From assembly GCA_029953675.1 (NCBI GenBank), contig JAMWBK010000010.1:186001-250000 (forward strand): a stretch of 64,000 nt of DNA, in the 5' to 3' direction. The DNA is from Rhodosorus marinus (lineage: Eukaryota; Rhodophyta; Stylonematophyceae; Stylonematales; Stylonemataceae). The position numbers and the translations under genes are program-made. Shown here one piece after another: positions 42,745 through 53,439 of this stretch (position 1 is the first letter of the stretch; each line of letters begins with the position of its first letter). The notes under the pieces are model-generated. The model made no database searches. It had not been told where the DNA came from and saw only the letters and a list, made by a program, of their open reading frames with translations.

Positions 42745-44748
42745 CGTACAGATGATGATCCCTTTATTCAGAGGCTAACTACCCTGAGAAGACGCTGATG
42801 ACGCGCGTCCACAAACAAAGCAGAATTGGAGCGCCACAGTGTCAAAGAAACCGTAAAGAAGTGAGAGCTGCGCCTTCGTGCTTTGAGGGGTAGCCCCCTC
42901 AAAGCACGAAGGCGAGCCAAGGTCGAAGGCGGAGAGGAAGCTGAACCTAGAAAGGTGGCGTACGAGTCGCGGTGTAGGTCCCAGGAAAGGGTTTTTTGTA
43001 CTACATCAGTTCTCGAAGGGGCCGAGCCCGACCGGGTAATAGACTCCTCAGGCGGCCTCGACGGCACGGCAACAGCGTCCGTTTCAGCATCGACACCATC
43101 CATGTCAGCATCGACGCAAACACCAGCCCCAATCCGGGCTCCACTGTCAAGACACGGTTCCGCCGCAGAGCTTCCCGAACGAGATCCGCCAGAAGATTCA
43201 AGAACTGCCCGCCACGACCCGTAGCGGGGTTGTGGCGGGCCGCTTGGCAGGGCAATACATTTCTGAAACGCACCCTCCAGCTCGTCAAAAACGCCTCCGA
43301 GGCTCGAGTGAGAGTCACGTCCAAATGCCCTTCACGGAGGCCTCGTAACAAACCACGCACGGCGGGATTGCTCTCCTTAGACCAAGTAGTTAAAGCATTT
43401 GCCCAAGAGCTCACCACGGCCGCCGGTTGGATGATTGCATAAGTCCCCACGGCTAGACCGCCCATGCGCACAGGCAAGGCCAGCTGGCGGTGAAGGACAG
43501 TCTGTTCGTTCTCCCCTAGAGTAGAGAGGTCTGCGTCCACCAGTGTGCTCAAAACGTCCCCCGCACGCTGATCAGTGCGAAGGGCTAGCCAAGCCCCCCA
43601 CGTCGAAGGGAGCTGCCGCAGAAAATAGTTCAGGCGTTGACACGCACTGAACCTGAAGAGGAGCAGAGCGGTCTGGAGGTACCCCTCCGGTAGGCGGCAC
43701 AGCTCGTTCAAGAGCTCATCGTGGCGGCTCAGCAGCGCTCGAAGGTTGCGCTCCACGAAACTCTCAGTGCCCACAGGGACACCGAATAGAATGAAGCACT
43801 CGGGACGCCAAATGTCCCGGAACAGAGAGGGAACCTGGGCCGCAGCACACTGAGGGCCTCCCCAAAAGTCACACTTGCCGTGATTGACCCGTAAGCCCAT
43901 CAAGGACGCCACCTCGCCCAGAAGGGAGTACGCCTGCACCAAATCATCAGGAGTCCCGAGAAGGGTCACATCGTCATGGAAGGCGACGACGCGGACCCGC
44001 GGGAACTGATGCTGCACGCGCAACAGCGCCAACTGCAATCCACATGCGTGCAGAAGAGGCCCTACTCTCCCTGCTGAACACCCGTCTGTGACACAAAGCT
44101 CAGGCTGCCTGCACCCAAGGTGACAAGGCGAGGGCAAGTTGGCCCCTCCCCGTAGACCCGGCGCACGAAACGGAAACCCGATGGGAAGAGCTGACGAACC
44201 ACCTCGAGCGCGTGAACATGCGACACGCTGTTAAGGGCGCTCGCAAAATCGACCGAAAGTGTACCGAAAGGCTCCTCCCCGAGGCTGTCCATCTGCATAA
44301 TGCGAGTCACCAGCTCACAGCCGCCCGAATAGCCCACACCCGCCTGGGTCAGGCCGAAAAAACCCCGTGCCTCATTAGTGAGCCTGCGAGACAGAAAACG
44401 GCTCGTCAACTTGCGCAGGGTCTCGCACATCCCGATGGGGCGTAGGGATGGCGTCTGGCGCGAATGCCCAGGCTTAGGCAGTAGCACCAGGTGCGACCGC
44501 GACAGTAGGGCCCGTGCATCGTCGCAAAAATCGTTGCCATTTACAAGACCCTCCACCACTCGCGCAAGGGCGTCGAGGCCCTCCCCAACCAGTTTAAAAG
44601 CTCAACCCGGAGACCTGAGGGACCCGGTGCACGACGCTTCGGGGCGGACCCAAGAAGAGCGAAAACCTCTTCAGGCCGAACCAGCAACCGTGTCAGTCGT
44701 GGAGGCGACATAAGGATCTAAGACACGCTGGAACGCAGGGTTCCAACT
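42745..44748 (-). mobile_element. Non-LTR copy, A-like, RT palm and thumb
   Basis: This minus-strand copy preserves more of the RT than any other in the cluster. Bases 44559-44062 encode SLRPIGMCETLRKLTSRF, VGYSGGCELVTR, LSVDFASALNSVSHVHALEV (box A) and TGVQQGE (box B). After a frameshift, 44137-43001 encode VVAFHDDVTLLGTPDD (box C with His-Asp-Asp) and the thumb. The frame ends early in a Leu/Arg-rich shift, and the knuckle/RLE part is missing. A B-type tail (CTGAATAAAGGGATCATCATC in the sense direction) sits at 42749-42770. It is therefore a chimera of A-like body and B-like tail. Confidence 0.85.
42871..42914. repeat. Perfect 20-bp-arm palindrome
   Basis: The arms 42871-42890 and 42895-42914 are exact reverse complements with a 4-nt spacer. 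Intact copies (for example 50578-50605) have only one arm followed by a GGGGGGTAGCC stretch, so the second arm is a local inverted duplication. Confidence 0.93.
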
Positions 44749-45002
44749 GATGATCCGTTTATTCAGAGGTTAACTACCCTGAGAAGCGAGAGACAAGACG
44801 CTGATGACGCGCGTCCACAAACAAAGCAGAATTCGAGCGCCACAAGGTCAAAGAAAGCTCCGTGAGCAGACTATCTAAACGCCCTGGGTCCTAGCGAAAC
44901 AGAGCTCGCAGCCAGCGAGAACCTACACTATCTATCAAGCCAAAGCACTCAATAATGAGGGGGACGAACCAGTATGTCACCGCCGAATCGCGAAAGGTAG
45001 GG
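44749..45002 (-). mobile_element. Subfamily B tail-only fragment
   Basis: About 250 bp of B 3' end lies on the minus strand, from the tail (CTGAATAAACGGATCATC in sense) back to the end of the RLE coding region. It is heavily 5' truncated. Confidence 0.82.
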
Positions 45003-47167
45003 ACTTTGCTTTCTTAGAATCTTTATACCTCGCTAGTGTCTCTTCTTCCTCTTCGTGCGGGACTTCACCTTCTTCTCGTCCCGTAGGCAGGTACGGGCAA
45101 AGGCAGCAGTGGCACAGGGGGATATTCGGCGTGGGGCGGCCATCCTCCAGCAAGGCGCTTCAGTCGAGCCGTATCGGACTGACCTGGCTGATCCAGTCGC
45201 TGCGTTGTTCCCTGCGCGCGACATGAGTTGGAACTCTGAGTTCCAGCGTGTCTTAGATCCTTTTGTCCATTCTCACGCGGTAGGGGTCGGTTCATTGTTC
45301 GGCCGGATGAGGTTCTGGCTCTGCTTAGGTCCGCCCCGAAAGGTCGTGCACCTGGTCCCTCAGGACTCCGGGTCGAACTTTTTCACTGGTTGGGTGAAGA
45401 AGGGCTGGACGCCCTTGCGCGGGTACTGGAGGGTCTTGTCAATGGGGACGATTTTTGCGCAGAGGCTGGGCACTATTGTCGCGCTCCCAACTGGTCCTCT
45501 TGCCCAAGCCCGGACATTCAGACCAGACACCTACCCTTCGGCCAATCGGGATGTGCGAAGCATTGCGGAAGCTGGCGAGCCGCTTTCTATCGCGTCAGCT
45601 CACTAGTTGAGGCCAGGGTTTTTTTTGGGTTGACCCAGGTCGGTGTCGGCTATTCAGGTGGCTCTGAACTGGTGACGCGTATCCTGCAGCTGGACGCTCT
45701 CCGCGATGAGCACTTGGGCACGCTTTCTGTGGATTTCGCCAACGCGTTTAACAGTGTGTCTCGAGCACACGCGCTTGAGGTACTTCGTCAGCTTTTCCCC
45801 TCTGGCTTTCCGTTCTTACGCCGCGTATATGGTGAACAGCCGAACGGGCCTCGATTTGTCACCTTGGGTGCCGAGAGCCACACCTTTGCGGCTCATACGG
45901 GTGTGCAGGAGGGCGATCCCTTAGGGCCGTTCCTGCACGCCTGTGAATTGCAACTGGTGCTGTTGCGGCTGAAACATCAGTTCCCGCGGGTCCGTGCGGT
46001 CGCCTTCCATGACGATGTGACGCTTCTTGGCACTCCCGACGATCTGCTGCCGGCCTCCGATTTTCTCGGCGAGGTGACTTCCTTGGTGGGGCTGCGTATC
46101 AACCACGCCAAGTGCGACTTCTGGGGGGGGGTCTCACTGCACCACCGCGGACGTGGTTCCATCCAGGTTCCGAGGTATTTGGCGAGCTGAGGGCTTCCTT
46201 CTGTTCGGTGTCCCCGTAGGCACTCCGATATTTGTCTAACGCAGCCTCTCCGCGCTCCTGAGTCATCATGATGAGCTTCTGACTCAGCTGTGCAGTATCC
46301 CAGAAGGCTACCTCCAGACCGCTCTGCTCATCTTCCCAGCGCGTGCCGGAGGTTGACCTATTTTTTGCGGCAGCTACCCTCCGAGTGAGGGTCTTGGCTG
46401 CCGCTCCGCGCAGACCGACGAGCGAGGGACGTGCTAGGCACGCTGGTGGATGCTGAGCTATCTGTTTTGGGGGATGCAGAAAAGGATGTCATTTCACGGG
46501 CAGATCGCGTTGCCCGTGCGGCTGGGCGGGCTGGCTGTGGGATCTTACGCGGCGATCCAGCCGGCGGCTGTGGTGAGTTCGTGGGCCAATGCGCTTAATA
46601 CATGGTCTACAGAGTGTGATCCGCATGTGCGTGGTTCGTTGAGTGGACTTCGGGTTGGGCGGCTAGACGGGACTCTCGCTCCACCGCTCGGGGGGGTTTT
46701 TGCGGAACTGGTGGCCGCTTTTCAACAATGTACCGCCCTGCCGAGTGGTACCCCGCCTCGTTGCGATTCCTGGGCGGCAGTTCTTGACTCCCTCGATGGC
46801 CAGCGTTCGGGAGTCTGTGCTGCAGCACCGTGTGTTGGAAATGGTGTAGAAACTGCCGAGGATATTGATGCCGTGGCTGTGCCGTCGAGACCGTCAGAGC
46901 AGGGCGTTTCCCGGTCGGGTCCGGCCCCTTCGAGGACCGATGTAATCCAAAAAACCCTTTCGTGGGACATACATCGGGACTCGTATGCCACCCTTCTGAG
47001 TTTACCTTCGTGCTCGGAGTCGACTTTGGCTCGCCTGCGCGTTTTGGGGGGGAGTCTCAGCTCCCGTTTCTTCACGGTCATACCTGCGTATCCGCGGTTG
47101 GCGCTTACCGATCTCGAACTTCATGTAAGCTTACGACTTTACCTGGGCTTGCCGCAACCCCCTTGGT
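45003..47167 (+). mobile_element. Non-LTR copy, subfamily B, longest RT region
   Basis: This plus-strand copy begins upstream of the RT (RFWLCLGPPRKVVHL.., frame-shifted) and includes ALARVLEGLVNGDDFC, VGYSGGSELVTRILQLDAL, LSVDFANAFNSVSRAHALEV, TGVQEGDPLGPFLHACELQL and AVAFHDDVTLLGTPDD, then NHAKCDFWGG. It breaks at a run of G (46126-46133) and has stops in 46190-46450. It resumes open at 46450-47169 through the linker to LHVSLRLYLGLPQPPW, and stops at the insertion of an inverted B copy at 47168. It lacks the knuckle and endonuclease. Confidence 0.87.
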
Positions 47168-48650
47168 GATGATCCGTTTCTTCAGAGGCTAACTACCCTG
47201 AGAAGCCCGAGACAAGACGCTGATCACGCGCGTCCACAAACAAAGCAGAATTCGAGCGCCACAGGGTCAAAGAAAGCTCCGTGAGCAGACTATCTAAACG
47301 CCCTGGCTCGTCGCGAAACAGAGCTCGCAACCAGCAAGAACCTGCACTATCTATCAAGCCAAAGCACTCAATAATAAAGGGGGTGAACCGGTATGTCACC
47401 GCCGAATCGCGAAAGGTAGGGTTTGACATCCCTGCCGCGTACTGTGAATTTTTCACTTGCCGCATGGACCGAGCTGCAGCTCCTCGACCCCGAGCCGACG
47501 CCAGGCAGATACCTGGTCGCCTGACGACAAGGGATGGAGAGGTCAATGTACTCACCTCGACGCGCATTGAGGTGAGTCACAACGAAATCCGCCACCCGCT
47601 GTACCGTTGGGGCGTCACTCTCATCAGCAATTTCTGATGCCACCGCCAGAGGGACCTCATACTCCACTTCTCGGTCAGTACCGAGGGATTGAGAACGAAG
47701 GTAGCGGAACAGCAAGCGGGTGAGCCGCGTATGGCGTCTGGTCCGGGCCCCTTGAACCTCCGCACAAGACGCCAACAGATGCGCACCATAATCACCCCAC
47801 GGCACATTGGCCCCGCACAATGCGCATCTAGAATCCCGCTCAACAGGCCAAGGGGGTTGAGAACGAAGGTAGCGGAACAGCAAGCGGTTGGACCGCGTAT
47901 GGCGTCTGGTCCGGGCCCCTTGAACCTCCGCACAAGACGCCAACAGATGCGCACCATAATCACCCCACGGCACATTGGCCCCGCACAATGCGCATCTAGA
48001 ATCCCGCTCAACAGGCCAAGGGGGTTGCGGCAAGCCCTGGTAAAGTCGTAAGCTTACGCGAAGTTCGAGATCGGTAAGCGCCAACCGCGGGTACGCAGGT
48101 ATGACCATGAAGAAACGGGAGCTGAGACTCCCCCCCAAAACGCGCAGGCGAGCCAAAGTCGACTCCGAGCACGAAGGCAAACTCGGAAGGCTGGCATACG
48201 AGTCCCGATGTATGTCCCACGAAAGGGTTTTTTGGATTACATCGGTCCTCGAAGGGGCCGGACCCGACCGGGAAACGCCCTGCTCTGACGGTCTCGACGG
48301 CACAGCCACGGCATCAATATCCTCGGCAGTTTCTACACCATTTCCAACACACGGTGCTGCAGCACAGACTCCCGAACGCTGGCCACAGAGGGAGTCAAGA
48401 ACTGCCGCCCAGGAATCGCAACGAGCCTGGGTACCACTCGGCAGGGCGGTACATTGTTGCAAAGCGGGCATCAGTTCCGCAAAAACTGCCCCGAGCCGTG
48501 GGGCGAGAGTCCCGTCTAGCCGCCCAACCCGAAGTCCACTCAACAAACCACTCACATGCGGATCACACTCCGTAGACCATGTATTAAGCGCATTGGCCCA
48601 CGAACTCACCACAGCCGCTGGCTGGATCGCCGCGTAAGCTCCCACAGCTA
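47168..48650 (-). mobile_element. Non-LTR copy, subfamily B, with duplicated knuckle
   Basis: A minus-strand open frame of 425 codons (48645-47368) runs from the thumb to the end of the RLE. The zinc-knuckle segment (CALCGANVPWGDYGAHLLAS..RTRRHTR) occurs twice in tandem, because a 168-bp unit is duplicated in frame. The RLE core RVADFVVTHLNARRGEYIDL follows, with Asp to His in the TD dipeptide. The sense tail is CTGAAGAAACGGATCATC. Confidence 0.87.
47691..48026 (-). repeat. 168-bp in-frame tandem duplication of the knuckle
   Basis: GAGAACGAAGGTAGCGGAAC recurs at 47691 and 47859. The unit is 168 bp, or 56 codons, so both copies stay in frame. They differ at a few positions only. Confidence 0.9.
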
Positions 48651-49330
48651 CCCCCTTGGCCTGTTGAGCGGGATTCTAGATACGCATTGTGCGGGGCCAA
48701 TGTGCCGTGGGGTGATTATGGTGCGCATCTGTTGGCGTCTTGTGCGGAGGTTCAAGGGTCCCGGACCAGACGCCATACGCGGCTCAACCGCTTGCTGTTC
48801 CGCTACCTTCGTTCTCAATCCCTCGGTACGGACCGAGAAGTGGAGTATGAGGTTCCCCTGGCGGTGGCATGGGAAATTGCTGATGAGAGTGACGCCCCAG
48901 CGGTACAGCGGGTGGCGGATCTCGTTGTGACTGACCTCAATGCGCGTCGCAGTGAGTACATTGACATCTCCATCCCTTGTCCTCAGGGTACCTGCCTGCG
49001 TCGGCTCGGGGTCGAGGAGCTGCAGCTCGGTCCATGCGGCAAGAGAAAAATTCGCAGTACGCGGCAGTGATCTCAAACCCTGCCTTTCGCGATTCGGCGG
49101 TGAAGTTCCGGTTCGTCTACCTCATTGTTGATGCTTTGGCTTGATAGATAGTGTAGGTTCTCGCTGGCTGCGAGCTCTGTTTCGCGAGGACCCAGGGCGT
49201 TTAGATAGTCTGCTCACGGAGCTTTCTTTGACCCTGTGGCGCTCGAATTCTGCTTTGTTTGTGGACGCGGGTGATCAGCGTCTTGTCTCTCGCTTCTCAG
49301 GGTAGTTAGCCTCTGAATAAACGGATCACC
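48651..49330 (+). mobile_element. Subfamily B endonuclease-end fragment
   Basis: This plus-strand copy starts at the knuckle (CGANVPWGDYGAHLLASC), has the RLE core RVADLVVTDLNARRSEYIDI, and a frameshift at CCTCAGGGTACC (about 48984) caused by loss of the ..ATRY.. codons. It ends GCCTCTGAATAAACGGATCACC at about 49330. The region 51485-52170 is an almost identical copy, including this same deletion. Confidence 0.85.
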
Positions 49331-50735
49331 AATCACGGCAAGTGTGACTTTTGGGGAGGCCCTCAGTGTGCTGCGGCCCAGGTTCCCTCTCTGTTCCGGG
49401 ACATTTGGCGTCCGGAGTGTTTCATTCTATTCGGTGTCCCTGTGGGGACTGAGAGTTTCGTGGAGCGCAACCTTCGAGCGCTGCTGAGCCGCCACGATGA
49501 GCTCTTGAATGAACTGGGCCGCCTACCGGAGGGGTACCTCTAGACCGCTCTGCTCCTCTTCAGGCTCAGTGCGTGTCAACGCCTGAACTATTTTCTGCGG
49601 CAGCTCCCTTCGACGTGGGGGGCTTGGTTAGCCCTTCACGCTGATCAACGTGCGAGGGACGTTTTGAGCACACTGGTGGACGCAGACCTCTCTACTCTAG
49701 GGGAACACGAACAGACTGTCCTTCACCGCCAGGTGGCCTTGTCTGTGCGCATTGGCGGACTAGCCGTGGGGACTTATGCAATCATCCAACCGGCGGCCGT
49801 GGTGAGCTATTGGTCAAATGCTTTAACTACTTGGTCTAAGGAGAGCAATCCCGCCGTGCGTGGTTCGTTACGAGGCCTCGGTGAGGGACATTTGGACGTG
49901 ATTCTCAGCTCGAGGCTCGGAGGCGTTTTTGACGAGCTGGAGAGTGCGTTACAGAAATGTATTGCCCTGCCAAGCGGTACACAACCCCGCTACGGGTCGT
50001 GGCGGGCAGTTCTTGAATCTTTTGGCGGATCTCGTTCGGGAAGCTCTGCGGCCGAACCGTGTCTTGACAGTGGAGCCCGGATGGGGTTACCCCGGATGGG
50101 GGCTGGCGTTTGCGCTGGAGAGGATGCTGACATGGATGGTGTCGATGCTAAAACGGACGCTGTTGCCGTGCCGTCGAGGCCGCCTGAGGAGTCTGTTACC
50201 CGGTCGGGCTCGGCCCCTTCGAGAACTGATGTAGGACAAAAAACCCTTTCCTGGGACATACATCGCGACTCGTACGCCACCCTTCCAGGTTCAGCTTCCT
50301 CTCCGCCTTCGACCTTGGCTCGCCTTCGTGTTTTGGGGGGTAGCCTTAGCTCTCACTTCTTTACGGTCATTCCTGCCTACCCGCCGCTAGACTTCGAGAT
50401 GTCGATGCTGAAAAGGACGCTGTTGCCGTGCCGTCGAGGCCGCCTGAGGAGTCTGTTACCCGATCGGGCCCGGCCCCTTCGAGAACTGATGTAGTACAAA
50501 AAACCCTTTCCTGGGACATACATCTCGACTCGTACGCCACCCTTCCAGGTTCAGCTTCCTCTCCGCCTTCGACCTTGGCTCGCCTTCGTGCTTTGGGGGG
50601 TAGCCTCAGTTCTCACTTCTTTACGGTCATTCCTGCCTACCCGCGGCTAGACTTCTAGATGCGCACGAGCTTACCTTTGTACCTTGGCTTGCCCCAACCG
50701 CCATGGCCCGCGGCGGGGGCCTCGAGTTGTAACTG
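49331..50735 (+). mobile_element. Non-LTR fragment, A-like, thumb region
   Basis: This plus-strand piece matches the 44.1-43.0 kb copy from NHGKCDFWGG onward (FILFGVPVGTESFVERNL, GGLAVGTYAIIQPAAVVSYW). It has a stop at GGGTACCTCTAG near 49540 and a 260-bp internal tandem duplication. It ends before the knuckle at 50730, where an inverted B tail follows. Confidence 0.83.
50141..50660 (+). repeat. 260-bp tandem duplication in the linker region
   Basis: GTCGATGCT recurs at 50141 and 50401, followed by near-identical sequence through GCCGTGCCGTCGAGGCCGCC to the ..PAYP.. codons. 260 is not a multiple of three, so the second unit is out of frame with the first. Confidence 0.9.
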
Positions 50736-50905
50736 ATGATGATCCGTCTATTCAGAGGCTAACTACCCTGAGAAGCGAGAGACAAGACGCTGATGACGCG
50801 CGTCCACAAACAAAGCAGAATTCCAGCGCCACAGTGTCAAAGAAAGCTCCGTGAGCAGACTATCTAAACGCCCTGGGTCGTTACGAAACACGTGGCTACC
50901 GCACA
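50736..50905 (-). mobile_element. Subfamily B tail-only fragment
   Basis: About 165 bp of B 3' end lies on the minus strand, from the tail (CTGAATAGACGGATCATCATC in sense) inward. It ends at a perfect palindrome that switches orientation into a plus-strand A copy. Confidence 0.82.
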
Positions 50906-50930
50906 AGTTGTAACTTGTGCGGTAGCCACG
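50891..50930. repeat. Perfect 19-bp-arm palindrome at an orientation switch
   Basis: The arms CGTGGCTACCGCACAAGTT (50891-50909) and its reverse complement (50912-50930) have a 2-nt spacer. The right arm belongs to the A knuckle region on the plus strand. The left arm is its inverted copy, glued to a minus-strand B tail. Confidence 0.95.
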
Positions 50931-51460
50931 GGCCGTGCGGTGAATTCGGTGGACAGGGGGGCATCCTGTCCGCAGGTCCAGGGGGCCCGGACTCGTCGGC
51001 ATAAGCGGCTCAACCGGTTGCTGTTTCGCCATCTTCGTTCCCAGACGCTGGGCACGGACCGAGAGGTGGACTATGAGGTCCCCCTGCCCGTGGCCAAGGC
51101 AATTACTGACACGGCTGACGCACCAGGGGTGCAGCCGGTGGCGGATCTAGTGGTGACTGATCTCAGCGCCCGTCGGAGTGAGTACGTTGACCTTCTTTTT
51201 CCTTGTCCTCAGGCGACTAAATATCTACCCGCATCTGCACGCTGCCGTGGCGCTGCGGCTCGGTCAATGCGGCAACTGAAGGAGTCCCAGTACGCTGCAA
51301 CTATGTTGGACTCTACGCTCCGCGATTCGGCCTTGTCCTATCGGTTTGCTCCACTCATCATCGAGTGCTTTGGTTAAAGTTGATTGTGTCGGCTCTCGCT
51401 GGCTTCGTGGGCTCTTTAGTCACAGCCCAAGTCGTCTTGCTAGCCTCCTCACGGAGCTGT
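50910..51460 (+). mobile_element. Subfamily A endonuclease-end fragment
   Basis: A plus-strand open stretch covers the A knuckle to the end of the RLE (PVADLVVTDLSARRSEYVDL, SMRQLKESQYAATM). It is interrupted at 51461 by a subfamily B copy, in the middle of the CTCACGGAGCTG block. The missing A tail resumes at 52168. Confidence 0.85.
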
Positions 51461-52167
51461 TACGACTTTACCTGGGCTTGCCGCAACCCCCTTTGGCCTG
51501 TTGAGCGGGATTCTAGATGCGCATTGTGCGGGGCCAATGTGCCGTGGGGTGATTATGGTGCGCATCTGTTGGCGTCTTGTGCGGAGGTTCAAGGGTCCCG
51601 GACCAGACGCCATACGCGGCTCAACCGCTTGCTGTTCCGCTACCTTCGTTCTCAATCCCTCGGTACGGACCGAGAAGTGGAGTATGAGGTTCCCCTGGCG
51701 GTGGCATGGGAAATTGCTGATGAGAGTGACGCCCCAGCGGTACAGCGGGTGGCGGATCTCGTTGTGACTGACCTCAATGCGCGTCGCAGTGAGTACATTG
51801 ACATCTCCATCCCTTGTCCTCAGGGTACCTGCCTGCGTCGGCTCGGGGTCGAGGAGCTGCAGCTCGGTCCATGCGGCAAGAGAAAAATTCGCAGTACGCG
51901 GCAGCGATGTCAAACCCTACCTTTCGCGATTCGGCGGTGAAATTCCGGTTCGTCTCCCTCATTATTGAGTGCTTTGGCTTGATAGATAGTGTAGGTTCTC
52001 GCTGGCTGCGAGCTCTGTTTCGCGAGGACCCAGGGCGTTTAGATAGTCTGCTCACGGAGCTTTCTTTGACACTTTGGCGCTCGAATTCTGCTTTGTTTGT
52101 GGACGCGCGTGATCAGCGTCGTGTCTCGCGCTTCTCAGGGTAGTTAGCCTCTGAGTAAACGGATCAT
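51461..52167 (+). mobile_element. Subfamily B copy inserted inside subfamily A
   Basis: This plus-strand B copy runs from LRLYLGLP../knuckle to the tail CTGAGTAAACGGATCATC, nearly identical to 48651-49330. It sits between ..CACGGAGCTG (51460) and GAGCTGTCCTTGACG (52168), which are continuous in intact A copies. GAGCTG is present on both sides and may be a short target-site duplication. Confidence 0.85.
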
Positions 52168-52285
52168 CGAGCTGTCCTTGACGTTATGGCGTTCCAACGC
52201 GGCTTTACTGTCCGACGCGCGTCATCAGCGTCTTGTTTCTCGCTTCTCAGGGTAGTTAGGCTGTGATAAACTGATGATGATGATT
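52168..52285 (+). mobile_element. Detached 3' tail of the interrupted A copy
   Basis: The sequence GAGCTGTCCTTGACG..GTTAGGCTGTGATAAACTGATGATGATGATTATG completes the A element broken at 51460. The (GAT)n tail abuts a gypsy RT fragment. Confidence 0.85.
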
Positions 52286-52540
52286 ATGATTTCGGTGTCG
52301 TCAAAGAAAATCGTGACGAATTCATTCAATTCTTCGAAGAATATGTTGTTGAGCAATCGGGTAAATACAGCCGGTGCGTTGGTCAATCCAAACGGCATCA
52401 CCAGCAATTCATACAAGCCGAATGGTGTGGTGAAGGCCGTTTTAGGTATGTCCTCGTCCTTCACCCGCAATTGCCAGTACCCACTCCGGAGATCAATCAC
52501 ACTGAGATATGTGGCTGATCCCAGGGCGTCCCGGCAGTCA
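52286..52540 (-). mobile_element. Ty3/gypsy reverse-transcriptase fragment
   Basis: The minus strand encodes the gypsy RT core: IDLRSGYWQLRVKDEDIPKT, YELLVMPFGLTNAPAVF and FVTIFFDD, where it stops at the catalytic dyad. The fragment is bounded on both sides by A-type tails whose trinucleotide repeats point into it (TGATGATGATGATTATG on the left, CATCATCATCAGTTTATC on the right). Confidence 0.9.
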
Positions 52541-53170
52541 TCATCATCAGTTTATCAGCGCCCAACTACCCTGAGAAGCGAGAAACAAGACGCTGATGAC
52601 GCGCGTCGAACAGTAAAGCCGCGTTGGAACGCCATAAAGTCAAGGACAGCTCCGTGAGGAGGCTAGCAAGACGACTTGGGCAGTGACGAAAGAGCCCACG
52701 AAGCCAGCGAGAGCCGACACAATCAACTTCAACCAAAGCACTCGATGATGAGTGGAACAAACCGATAGGACAAGGCCGAATCGCGGAGCGTAGAGTCCAA
52801 CATAGTTGCAACGTACTGGGATTCCTTCAGTTGCCGCATTGACCGAGCCGCAGCGCCACGGCAGCGTGCAGATGCGGGTAGATATCTGGTCGCCTGAGGA
52901 CAAGGAAAGGAAGGTCAACGTACTCACTCCGACGGGCCCTGAGATCAGTCACCACTAGATCCGCCACCCGCTGCACCCCTGGTGCGTCAGCCGTATCAGT
53001 AATTGCCGTGGCCACGGGCAGAGGGACCTCATACTCCACCTCCTGGTCTGTGCCCAGCTTCTGGGAACGAAGATAGCGAAACAGCAACCGGTTGAGCCGC
53101 GTATGCCGACGAGTCCGGGAACCCTGGACCTGCGGACAGGATGCCAACAGGTGTCCACCGAATTCACCTC
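52541..53170 (-). mobile_element. Subfamily A endonuclease-end fragment
   Basis: This minus-strand copy runs from just inside the knuckle to the A tail (52541-52560). The RLE core is RVADLVVTDLRARRSEYVDL, frame-shifted at AAGGAAAGGAAGG near 52905. It is truncated at 53170 next to a short unique stretch. Confidence 0.85.
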
Positions 53171-53194
53171 AAAGACGTGACATCATAATCTACT

Positions 53195-53345
53195 CTACGA
53201 ACGCGGAAGACCATAGATAGTCTGCTCACGGAGCTTTTTTTGACCCTGTGGCGCTCCAAATTCTGCTTTGTTTGTGGACGCGCGTCATCAGCGTCTTGTC
53301 TCTCGCTTCTCAGGGTAGTTAGCCTCTGAATAAACGGATCTGAAG
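53195..53345 (+). mobile_element. Subfamily B tail-only fragment
   Basis: About 140 bp of the B 3' end is present (CTGCTCACGGAGC..GTTAGCCTCTGAATAAACGGATC). It points toward the second gypsy fragment. Confidence 0.82.
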
Positions 53346-53439
53346 ACCATAGGAGACACCTGGATGATGATCCGACACCTGGATACCGTCTTTTCAAAAT
53401 TGAGAAACAACTAATTATATACAAAGAGGTCGAAATGCG

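Noticed and set aside
47577-48051. Overlapping ORFs with Cys-Trp-Arg repeats in both strands of the B copies
   Set aside because: They are alternative-frame readings of the duplicated zinc-knuckle segment; the ..CALCGANVPWGDY.. frame is the real one.
42841-50935. Short palindromes as inverted terminal repeats of DNA transposons
   Set aside because: The arms are copies of retroelement coding sequence with 2-4 nt spacers and no transposase or flanking target duplication; foldback by template switching fits better.
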